Shown: positions 1 through 5,545 of the stretch, piece by piece | Position numbering within the stretch: the stretch's first letter is position 1 | Layout: each line of letters opens with the position of its first letter | Source: Planctomycetales bacterium | GTDB lineage: Bacteria; Planctomycetota; SBBH01 | DNA length: 7,202 nucleotides | Assembly: GCA_005239795.1 (NCBI GenBank) | Contig: SBBH01000038.1 | Location: forward strand, 1-7,202 | Reading direction: 5' to 3' | Translations under genes and position numbers: made by a program | The notes under the pieces: model-generated | Databases searched by the model: none | The model's input: the letters and a program-made list of their open reading frames with translations, nothing else | What the model was told of the DNA's origin: nothing

Positions 1-1080
1 GCGGAGAGAATCCCGACTTTTAAGTCCTCGGACCATGGCGACGGCCGAGACCCCTAAAAAAAGGACCGTCCCCACAAGCCCCGTCTCGACCAGCATCTCC
101 AAAAACAGATTGTGCGCCGCGCTCTCCCAGGCGCCCGCCCCGCGGCAGAGGAAAAGATCGCCGGGGCGGTGCTCGGCGAAGGCCAGCCAGAAACTTCCCG
201 GCCCAGATCCCAGCCAGGGAGACGAAAGCCAGGCGGTGAAAGCTCCCTTCCAGACAAGAATCCTGTAGCCGATCGACGTCTCGTACAGGAGATACTCCCC
301 GCGCGTACGCCAAGGGTGGTCGGGAAGCGCCTGCCAGAGAAAAAACCCGACGCCGACGGCGCACAAAAAAGCGAATGCCGCAGCCCAGCACCGCCCCTTC
401 GGTGTGAACCTCAAAAACACAACGACAAACATGGCGACAGCGGCCGCCAGCCAAGCCGACTGGGCGTCGGACCGCCAAAGCGCCATCCCGCTCAAAACGA
501 AAACGAGGGCGGCCGTCGCCGCCTGCTTCTTCTGTATTGGGATTTGGGATTTGGGGTTTCCTTGGGTTTTGGGATTTGGGATTTGGGATTTCCCAATGAT
601 CCCCGCCATCACGAAAGAAACGGCAAAAACCCCTCCGGCCAAATTCCCGTTCCCGAAGGGAGGGCCGTGGATCCCGGCTGGGTGTATCCAGGAAGCCGCT
701 AGATAGATAACACAGACCAAGCCCGCGAAAGTGGCAAGCCCCCCGCGCGCCCAGGCTGGCCGGGCGCGCAAAAACCACGCGAGAGCGGCCGCCACCAAAA
801 AAAAAGCGACAAGCCGCCGGATCGACTCAGATCCCCCCTGCGGCCAGGGGCTCACCGCCCAGGAGAAGAGCGCCGCGCCAAGCGCCAAAAGCGGCAGGAG
901 GGGCCGGTGCGCGCCGTCCCAGACAGAAGAAAAAGAAGAACCCAAGGCCGCCGGAATCAGAAACAGCGCCGCCAGGGAGAACCCCCACGCCTGGAGGTAA
1001 GGGGGAAGGTCACTCGCCTGGACGTAGGCGAAAAACGAAGCGGTGACGACGAGAAACCCGAGAGCACCAAGAAACGTCAC
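1..1080 (-). CDS. O-antigen ligase / Wzy-type polymerase family membrane protein, C-terminus beyond window
   Basis: The minus strand is open without a stop for 360 codons from a GTG at 1080-1078 to the window edge. The product is strongly hydrophobic with many membrane helices (first at about residues 3-20). Three family hallmarks are in order: FGNGNLAGG at 142-150 (usual form GNPNxxAG), PWLGSGPGSF at 288-297, and AHNLFLEMLVETGLVG at 322-337, the periplasmic-loop and following-helix motif of Wzy_C/O-antigen ligase proteins. Such proteins join lipid-linked glycan to lipid A-core or polymerise glycan in the inner membrane; which one cannot be told here. An in-frame TAA lies four codons upstream and the first in-frame ATG is only at residue 158, so GTG is chosen. 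The ribosome site is weak, so a shortened N-terminus is possible. Residues about 161-184 are encoded by a heptamer repeat and form a polar loop between two helices. Family assignment is firm, exact role is not. Confidence 0.88.
   Translation of the reverse strand, partial: MTFLGALGFLVVTASFFAYVQASDLPPYLQAWGFSLAALFLIPAALGSSFSSVWDGAHRPLLPLLALGAALFSWAVSPWPQGGSESIRRLVAFFLVAAALAWFLRARPAWARGGLATFAGLVCVIYLAASWIHPAGIHGPPFGNGNLAGGVFAVSFVMAGIIGKSQIPNPKTQGNPKSQIPIQKKQAATAALVFVLSGMALWRSDAQSAWLAAAVAMFVVVFLRFTPKGRCWAAAFAFLCAVGVGFFLWQALPDHPWRTRGEYLLYETSIGYRILVWKGAFTAWLSSPWLGSGPGSFWLAFAEHRPGDLFLCRGAGAWESAAHNLFLEMLVETGLVGTVLFLGVSAVAMVRGLKSRDSLR
539..591. repeat. GGGATTT heptamer array inside the ligase gene
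   Basis: On the plus strand there are three units (GGGATTT, GGGATTT, GGGGTTT), a CCTT interruption at 560-563, then GGGTTTT and three more GGGATTT. The ligase gene is read through it on the other strand, where AAATCCC units give codons for K-S-Q-I-P-N-P. The resulting polar stretch (KSQIPNPKTQGNPKSQIPIQ) sits between hydrophobic helices. The 3' edge forms a small hairpin, TTGGG-ATTT-CCCAA, at 583-596. The reading frame is kept on both sides. The unit resembles in kind the heptanucleotide short tandem repeats (STRR) known from cyanobacteria, though the sequence differs. Confidence 0.9.
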
Positions 1081-1249
1081 GGCGTGATCTTATCGTTGAT
1101 CGCTCATTTCGTATGCCGGCGATCGACGAATCACGAACGACGATCCACGAATAAAAAGACGGAGGATACGCTGAGGAGGCTCGACGCCGCATGGCGCGCC
1201 CGCAGCCGGCCGAAGCCAGGAGACGGGTTCCGGGCCAGTTCAACAAAAA
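1081..1249. other. Spacer between pilin-like gene terminator and ligase gene
   Basis: No credible gene is seen on either strand. The stretch holds a second heptamer array and a five-codon minus-strand ORF (ATG at 1107, stop at 1090) that ends nine bases before the ligase GTG. No convincing promoter for the ligase gene was found; a TACGAA-like hexamer lies about 35 bases upstream of the GTG but has no good -35 partner. Confidence 0.5.
1120..1154. repeat. Degenerate CGAATCA-type heptamer array
   Basis: Five contiguous 7-bp units in register on the plus strand: CGATCGA, CGAATCA, CGAACGA, CGATCCA, CGAATAA. All begin with CGA and all end with A. On the minus strand it reads as repeated TTCGTGAT-like units. 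It lies in the untranslated leader or upstream region of the ligase gene. The unit sequence is unrelated to the GGGATTT array, but the period is the same. Confidence 0.65.
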
Positions 1250-1277
1250 CCGGCGCCTCCCGTGAAGGAGGCGCCGG
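1241..1277 (-). terminator. Rho-independent terminator of the pilin-like gene
   Basis: A perfect 11-bp GC-rich stem (CCGGCGCCTCC at 1250-1260 with GGAGGCGCCGG at 1267-1277) encloses a 6-base loop. Read on the minus strand it is followed by a T-rich tail, GTTTTTGTTG, at 1250-1241. It begins 23 bases after the stop codon of the pilin-like gene. There is no T-run on the plus-strand side, so it acts for the minus strand. Confidence 0.92.
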
Positions 1278-1300
1278 CTCATCACGCACGCAAAAATCGA

Positions 1301-1939
1301 TTACGTCCCGCCCGTCGTCGTAGCATCCATATAACCGCTCATATCAAGATTGCCGTCAGGCAAGGTCGCGGTGCCGTTCCAAGTGCCAGTGGCGTTAGTG
1401 GCCTGTTCAACGTGGCCATCCAAGAAAAGGATATTCTGAATTCCTGCATGCCCGTTAACCCCCACGTCGATTTCAGTGGCAAGCGGGGTCGCAGCAGGGC
1501 TTGTGGCCGCCGCCGGGATTGAATACGTCGCAGCACGGCTTCCGTAATCGATATAGTTGCCCGAACTTCCTATGGGATAACCCCCTGCCGTCGATTCATT
1601 GGTAAAAGTAGCGAAAAACCCGTCTCCCTTCGCTGGATCCGGAGACGTTCCACTAACGGGACAAACACATTCCTTGTGAGAAAATCCCGTCTTTTTACAA
1701 GAGACGAGGTTTGCGATTTTCATTTTTCCGCCCAGAGCCTTGTCGGGGAACTTTCCGTAGGTTGTGTTATAAAGATTGAAAGCGAGTCCCATGTCCTTCA
1801 GGTTCGCCTGGCACTGCCGGATCTTGGCCTGCGCCTGGACCTTCGACACCGCGGGAAGCAGAAGACCTGCCAAAAGACCGATGATGGCGATCACGACCAA
1901 CAGCTCGACCAGCGTGAACCCCCTTGCGCTGCGTTTCAT
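1301..1939 (-). CDS. Pilin-like protein with prepilin N-terminus and H-X9-DG motif
   Basis: The 212-residue product opens with a type IV prepilin/type II pseudopilin signal: a basic leader MKRSARG, cleavage expected between G7 and F8, then FTLVELLVVIAIIGLLAGLL with Glu at mature position 5. The helix is the membrane anchor and assembly core. The C-terminal part has H164, nine residues, then D174-G175 (NILFLDGHVEQ at 169-179), the H-X9-DG signature of prepilin-associated proteins abundant in Planctomycetes and relatives. It is expected to be cut by a PilD-type peptidase and sit at the cell surface or in a secretion pseudopilus. Its cargo is unknown. Four cysteines occur (43, 81, 91, 93), the last three as C-x9-C-x-C, unusual for this class. 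The start is fixed by the leader and by AAAGGAGG five bases upstream; a further upstream ATG at 2050 only adds a non-pilin extension. It has its own promoter and terminator. Confidence 0.9.
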   Translation of the reverse strand: MKRSARGFTLVELLVVIAIIGLLAGLLLPAVSKVQAQAKIRQCQANLKDMGLAFNLYNTTYGKFPDKALGGKMKIANLVSCKKTGFSHKECVCPVSGTSPDPAKGDGFFATFTNESTAGGYPIGSSGNYIDYGSRAATYSIPAAATSPAATPLATEIDVGVNGHAGIQNILFLDGHVEQATNATGTWNGTATLPDGNLDMSGYMDATTTGGT

Positions 1940-1944
1940 TCTCT

Positions 1945-1952
1945 CCTCCTTT
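1945..1952 (-). promoter_or_regulatory. Strong ribosome binding site deciding the pilin-like gene start
   Basis: Minus-strand AAAGGAGG lies five bases before the ATG at 1939-1937. It selects this start over the in-frame ATG 111 bases upstream. Confidence 0.9.
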
Positions 1953-1994
1953 CTACAAGACCACTGAAAAATGAATAAATGAAACCTGGAGGGG

Positions 1995-2022
1995 AGTATA
2001 CCCCCATAAAAGCAAACATCAA
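1995..2022 (-). promoter_or_regulatory. Candidate sigma-70-type promoter of the pilin-like gene
   Basis: Minus-strand TTGATG (2022-2017) and TATACT (2000-1995) are separated by 16 bases and match the -35 and -10 consensus at 4/6 and 5/6 positions. Transcription would start near 1988, leaving a leader of about 49 bases. The -10 is embedded in GGGGGTATACTCCCC, an imperfect palindrome that might bind a regulator. The -35 falls within a heptamer array. This is a prediction by consensus only. Confidence 0.5.
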
Positions 2023-2051
2023 AAAAACAAAAACAAACACCAAACATCAAA
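2010..2051. repeat. TTTGATG-type heptamer array
   Basis: Six contiguous 7-bp units in register. On the minus strand these are TTTGATG, TTTGGTG, TTTGTTT, TTGTTTT, TTTGATG, TTTGCTT. Two units are identical, and five of the six start with TTTG. A further TTTGGTG-TTT lies in opposite orientation at 2090-2099 and pairs with the array. The array overlaps the ahcY terminator tail and the -35 of the pilin-like gene. Confidence 0.7.
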
Positions 2052-2099
2052 TAGCCCGCGGCAAAGAGCGCATACGCTTAGAGACGCTGTTTGGTGTTT
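2021..2099 (-). terminator. Probable large-loop terminator after ahcY
   Basis: A perfect 11-bp inverted repeat, GTTTGGTGTTT at 2089-2099 and AAACACCAAAC at 2035-2045, starts six bases after the ahcY stop codon. On the minus strand the stem is followed by GTTTTTGTTTTTTT, a T-rich tail. The 43-base loop contains a small AGCG-TATG-CGCT hairpin. The stem is A/T-rich and the loop long, so efficiency may be moderate. It separates ahcY from the pilin-like gene on the same strand. Confidence 0.6.
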
Positions 2100-2105
2100 C
2101 TCCGC

Positions 2106-3404
2106 TTACGTCCCTTCCTGCCAGCTCGCGAGGTACTTCGCCTGCTCGGCCGTCAGGCGGTCGATCTGGATGCCGAGCGTCGCCAGCTTCAAGCGGGCCA
2201 CCGCGCGGTCGATCGCGCGGGGCACCTCGTAAACCGTGGCGCTGAATCGCTTGGCCTTCGCCTGCGTGACGGCGTGCTCGGCGGTGAGGGCCTGGACGGC
2301 GAAACTCATGTCCATCACCGCCGCCGGATGCCCTTCGGCCGCCGCGAGGTTCGCAAGCCTCCCCTCCCCCACCAGGTAGAGCTTACGCCCATCTTTGAGG
2401 TGATAGGCGTCGAGGTTCGGGCGGACGTTCTTGACGACCTTGCGGCTCATCGCTGCCAAGGCCACCAGATCGATCTCGACATTAAAATGGCCGGAGTTGG
2501 CGATCACCGCGCCATCTTTTAGAAGCCTGAAATGCTCTTTCCGCAGGATCGAGGTGTTCCCCGTCACGGTGCAGAGGATGTCGGCCTGGCGCGCGGCCTC
2601 CCGCATCGGCATCACGTCGAATCCGTCCATCGTCGCCTCGAGAGCTCTTAAGGGATCGACCTCCGTCACGATGACACGCGCGCCCAAGCCCGACGCGCGG
2701 GATGAGAGCCCCTTGCCGCACCAGCCGTAGCCGGCCACGACGAAGCGCCGGCCCGCCAGGAGAAGATTCGTCGCGCGCAGGATCCCGTCGACGGTCGACT
2801 GGCCCGTCCCGTAGCGGTTGTCGAACAGATGCTTGGTGTCGGCATCGTTCACCGCGAATACAGGCAACTTCAACGCGCCGTCTGCGGCCATGGCCCGCAG
2901 GCGGATGACGCCGGTCGTGGTCTCCTCAAGGCTCGCGACGATGTCATCGATCTGGCCGGTGTATTTCTGGTGGAGGAGCGTCACCAAGTCCGCTCCGTCG
3001 TCCAAGGTGAGGCGGGGACGCCGCTCCAAGGCCGCCGCGAGGTGACGGTAGTAGGTGGCGCGGTCCTCGCCGCGGCGGGCCTGGACGCTGATCCCGTAAT
3101 GTTTGACGAGCCCCGCCGCCGTGTCGTCCTGCGTAGAGAGGGGATTCGAGGCCACGAGCATCACGTCTGCCCCGCCGGCCGCCAGGGCCCGCACGAGGTT
3201 CGCGGTTTCGCTCGTGACATGGAGGCAGGCCGAAATGTTTAAGCCTGCGAACGGCCTCTCCTTCCTGAAGCGCTCGCGGATCGCGGACAAGACCGGCATC
3301 TGGGCATCGGCCCACTCGATCTTGAGGCGCCCCGCGTCGGCCAGGACCGGCTTGGCGATGTCACTTGAGTCGGATTTTGCGCGTGCGAGCGCGGCTTTGG
3401 CCAT
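2106..3404 (-). CDS. ahcY: Adenosylhomocysteinase (S-adenosyl-L-homocysteine hydrolase)
   Basis: This cytoplasmic NAD-dependent enzyme splits S-adenosylhomocysteine into adenosine and homocysteine, relieving product inhibition of methyltransferases. The 432-residue product has the family motifs in order: ACLHVTSETA (60-ish), EETTTGV (160-166), NDADTKHLFDN (186-196) with the substrate-site Asp and Lys, the NAD-binding VAGYGWCGKG (223-232) with E248 after the next strand for the NAD ribose, GNTSI (282-286), SGHFNVEI (304-311), and GRLANLAAAEGHPAAVMDMSF split around 348-368. The NLAAAEGHP version and the ending ASWQEGT, with no C-terminal PDHYRY-like extension, match the short archaeal/Thermotoga type rather than the longer eukaryote/proteobacterial type. 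The ribosome site AAGGGAG is six bases before the ATG and touches the dnaA stop codon. This tight spacing (12 bases) implies co-transcription, and perhaps coupled translation, with dnaA. Confidence 0.97.
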   Translation of the reverse strand: MAKAALARAKSDSSDIAKPVLADAGRLKIEWADAQMPVLSAIRERFRKERPFAGLNISACLHVTSETANLVRALAAGGADVMLVASNPLSTQDDTAAGLVKHYGISVQARRGEDRATYYRHLAAALERRPRLTLDDGADLVTLLHQKYTGQIDDIVASLEETTTGVIRLRAMAADGALKLPVFAVNDADTKHLFDNRYGTGQSTVDGILRATNLLLAGRRFVVAGYGWCGKGLSSRASGLGARVIVTEVDPLRALEATMDGFDVMPMREAARQADILCTVTGNTSILRKEHFRLLKDGAVIANSGHFNVEIDLVALAAMSRKVVKNVRPNLDAYHLKDGRKLYLVGEGRLANLAAAEGHPAAVMDMSFAVQALTAEHAVTQAKAKRFSATVYEVPRAIDRAVARLKLATLGIQIDRLTAEQAKYLASWQEGT

Positions 3405-3416
3405 AAAACGCTCCCT

Positions 3417-4811
3417 TCAGGATTTCCGCTTGAGTTTCGCCGTAAACGCGTCGATCTGCCACCGGAGCTGAGGATCTTCGTCGATGTGCCGGGCCATCTG
3501 GTCGCAGGCATAGATGACGGTGGAGTGGTCTCGCCCTCCGAAGTACCGGCCGATCTCCTCCAGGGAGTTGGCCGTGAGGCGGCGCGCCAAATACATGCAG
3601 ATCTGGCGCGGGAAGGCCACGGCCTTGTTGCGCTTCTTCGACTGGAGCTCCGCCAGGCGCACCTGATAGTGCCCGGTAACGACAGACTGAATCTCCTCTA
3701 GGGAGACCGGCGAGCCCGCCTCCCGCAGATACTCTTTGAAGACCTCACGCGCTAAATCCACCGTGATCGGGCGGTGCGTGATGAGCGCATGGCCGTTCAG
3801 CTTCACCACGGCCCCCTCGAGCGCCCGGACGTTCGTGTCGATGTGCGAAGCCAGGAATGTCACGATGTCGTTGGGGAACGGGGTCCCGCGCAGTTCGGAT
3901 TTCTTCTTCAAGATCAGGACCCTGGTCTCATAGTCGGGCTTCTCGATCGAGGCGACCATCCCCCACTTGATCCGCGAGCGCAATCTCTCCTCGATCGTGG
4001 GGATCGCCTCGGGCGGCCCGTCGGAGGAGAGCACGATCTGCTTCTTGTCGGAGAAAAGCGCGTTGAACGTGTGATAAAACTCCTCCTGGGTGCTGGATTT
4101 CCCGGCCAGGAAGTGGATGTCGTCGACAAGCAGGACGTCCACCTTTCGGTAGCGCTCGCGGAACCGGTCGATCATCTTGGCCTGCTTGGTGGCCAGAGCC
4201 GCGATGAAGTCGTTCGTGAACGCCTCGCAGGAAATGTAACGGAGTTTTAGATGCGGATGCTTGCGCTTGAACTCGTGGCAGATCGCCTGCAGGAGATGGG
4301 TCTTCCCCAACCCCACGTCGCCATACAGGAAAAGGGGGTTGTAGGTGTGCGACGGCGCCTCCGCCACGAGCTGGGCGGCGCCGTAGGCGAGGCGGTTCGA
4401 CTGCCCCACCGCAAAATTCTCGAAGGTGTACTCCTCGTTCAAGGAGAACGACGACGCGTCATCGTTTCCCACGGAGACGGATGCCGGAAAAGATGTTGTT
4501 GCCGTAGGAGCGGGTTCGGGCGCCACTGGTTCGGCGGCCAGGACAACGTGAAAAATGATCTCGGGGGTCGCGTTTAAGACCCGCGACGTCGCCTCCTGGA
4601 TCACCTTCTGATAATGCTGGACGAGCCAGCTCTTGATGAAGACGTTCGGGACCTCGAGCTCGAGCCGCTCGCGGCTCACGACCCGGGCACAGACCGACGG
4701 GAACCAGGTGGCAAACTGCGGCTTGCTGACGACGCGTCCGATCTGGGCAAGAATCTCGCGCCAGACCTCCGGATCCCCCTTCGTCGCTTGTGCCTGCGGT
4801 TGCGCACCCAT
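3417..4811 (-). CDS. dnaA: Chromosomal replication initiator protein DnaA
   Basis: DnaA is the AAA+ ATPase that binds oriC and opens the duplex. The 464-residue product has domain I (W17, then PQFATWF at 31-37), a Pro/Ala/Ser-rich linker (about 92-126), the AAA+ core with Walker A GDVGLGKT (164-171), Walker B LLVDD (227-231), sensor I LSSD (261-264), arginine-finger box RLRSR (276-280) and sensor II NVRALEG (327-333), then the domain IV DnaA-box signature GGRDHSTVIYACDQ (425-438). The Walker A second position is Asp rather than the usual Gly, and the residue after sensor I Asp is Gly where Arg is common. I chose the ATG at 4811: it puts 16 residues before W17 as in the family and has a TAGGA site nine bases upstream. 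The reading frame is open further up (ATG at 4853, TTG at 4928), but a promoter lies in that part. The next gene is ahcY, not dnaN. Confidence 0.96.
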   Translation of the reverse strand: MGAQPQAQATKGDPEVWREILAQIGRVVSKPQFATWFPSVCARVVSRERLELEVPNVFIKSWLVQHYQKVIQEATSRVLNATPEIIFHVVLAAEPVAPEPAPTATTSFPASVSVGNDDASSFSLNEEYTFENFAVGQSNRLAYGAAQLVAEAPSHTYNPLFLYGDVGLGKTHLLQAICHEFKRKHPHLKLRYISCEAFTNDFIAALATKQAKMIDRFRERYRKVDVLLVDDIHFLAGKSSTQEEFYHTFNALFSDKKQIVLSSDGPPEAIPTIEERLRSRIKWGMVASIEKPDYETRVLILKKKSELRGTPFPNDIVTFLASHIDTNVRALEGAVVKLNGHALITHRPITVDLAREVFKEYLREAGSPVSLEEIQSVVTGHYQVRLAELQSKKRNKAVAFPRQICMYLARRLTANSLEEIGRYFGGRDHSTVIYACDQMARHIDEDPQLRWQIDAFTAKLKRKS

Positions 4812-4895
4812 CTTTTGCGTCCTACCGCCTCCCCCGCTTATGGGCCCCGCCATCCGCACCGGCCCTGCCGAAATTTCCGAAGCGAAAAGGGGCGA

Positions 4896-4925
4896 ATCGT
4901 AAGAGGCCCCCTCAAGGCGCGTCAA
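4896..4925 (-). promoter_or_regulatory. Candidate dnaA promoter
   Basis: Minus-strand TTGACG (4925-4920) and TACGAT (4901-4896) are 18 bases apart, a fair sigma-70-type match (5/6 and 4/6). Transcription would begin near 4889, giving a leader of about 78 bases before the chosen ATG and ruling out the TTG at 4928 as a start for this transcript. This is a prediction by consensus only. Confidence 0.45.
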
Positions 4926-4928
4926 CAA

Positions 4929-5052
4929 GTTTCATCTCAATACGAAGACGTGATCATCAAACACCGATACTCGTCCCCGTATTTATTAGAATAGGAAAGA
5001 ATCGTCGAAACAAAAAAATAAAAAAACGAAAGTTGGAGAAGAGGAGCTCGCT
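4929..5052. other. Divergent A/T-rich spacer between dnaA and the FHA gene
   Basis: This stretch is much richer in A/T than its surroundings, especially 4975-5035, with A-runs at 5011-5027. It must hold the promoter for the plus-strand FHA gene. A TAGAAT hexamer at 4987-4992 could be a -10 but has no clear -35. I found no TTATCCACA-type DnaA box or close variant on either strand, so it is not called an origin. Confidence 0.5.
5041..5046 (+). promoter_or_regulatory. Ribosome binding site deciding the GTG start of the FHA gene
   Basis: GAGGAG lies six bases before the GTG at 5053. It supports that non-ATG start over the internal ATG at codon 21 (5113). Confidence 0.8.
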
Positions 5053-5496
5053 GTGTCATCTGCCGAATACCCGGACTCACTAAGAAAGACCCTGGACCGC
5101 TATACTGGGGCGATGGGCCGCCTGACACTCACCGGCCTGGCGGGATATCTGGCAGGCCAGACGTGCTGGGTGGAACGCGGTCAGGAACTCATCATAGGGC
5201 GCAGCCGCTCCTGCGGACTGTCCCTGCGCAAGAGCCCTCGATGGGTCGCCGAAGGGAAACGCGAAGCCGAGGCGCCCCCGGAATTCCGCGCGGTGTCGCG
5301 GCGCCATGTCAAGGTGCGCGTCCTTGACGAGGGACGCGTGGAAATCACGGCGCTGGGCGTCAACGGGACGTTTGTCGACGGCGTCCGGATCGACACGGTG
5401 CTGTTGACGGATCTGGCCCACCGGCCCCACGAGCTGGCCCTGTCCCGCTCGGAAAAGATCCGGATCGAGTGGGACAAGAAAGAAGCGAAAAACTAG
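5053..5496 (+). CDS. Small FHA-domain protein
   Basis: The 147-residue product is almost entirely one forkhead-associated domain, a fold that binds phosphothreonine peptides. The recognition residues are present: GR at 49-50 (ELIIGRSRSCGLSL), S82-R-R-H85 (AVSRRHVKVRV), and N104-G105 within GVNGTFVDGVRI. Between the GR strand and the SRRH loop there is an enlarged charged stretch (about 59-80) longer than in minimal FHA domains. No signal peptide, membrane helix or second domain is seen, so it should be a cytoplasmic adaptor. No Ser/Thr kinase or phosphatase is in the window, and its partner is unknown. The start is GTG, preceded by GAGGAG. It lies 49 bases ahead of the phosphotransferase gene on the same strand, so the two may be one transcript. 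FHA assignment is secure, cellular role is not. Confidence 0.88.
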   Translation: MSSAEYPDSLRKTLDRYTGAMGRLTLTGLAGYLAGQTCWVERGQELIIGRSRSCGLSLRKSPRWVAEGKREAEAPPEFRAVSRRHVKVRVLDEGRVEITALGVNGTFVDGVRIDTVLLTDLAHRPHELALSRSEKIRIEWDKKEAKN

Positions 5497-5545
5497 GGAG
5501 CCGTGCGGAAATAACTGCCGTGTTTGATAGAAGAGCTCATACAAC

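Noticed and set aside
539..591. Possible CRISPR-like repeats.
   Set aside because: The units are 7 bp and contiguous, with no spacers and no cas genes.
112..706. Plus-strand reading frames containing GIWDLGFG-type repeats.
   Set aside because: They are antisense reading of the ligase gene. The repeated peptide is only the heptamer array translated from the other strand.
20..778. A 252-codon ATG reading frame on the minus strand.
   Set aside because: It lies in another frame of the ligase gene, is Arg/Gly-rich and shows no family motif. The frame from 1080 shows clear ligase motifs.
1940..2050. Longer start for the pilin-like gene at 2050.
   Set aside because: The extra 37 residues precede the prepilin leader and cover the promoter. 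AAAGGAGG points to the start at 1939.
4812..4928. Longer DnaA start at TTG 4928 or ATG 4853.
   Set aside because: The added residues are Gly/Pro/Ser-rich without domain I similarity, and the candidate promoter falls in this part. The ATG at 4811 fits family length; 4853 cannot be fully excluded.
4929..5052. A/T-rich spacer beside dnaA as a replication origin.
   Set aside because: No DnaA box or repeated 9-mer could be found on either strand.
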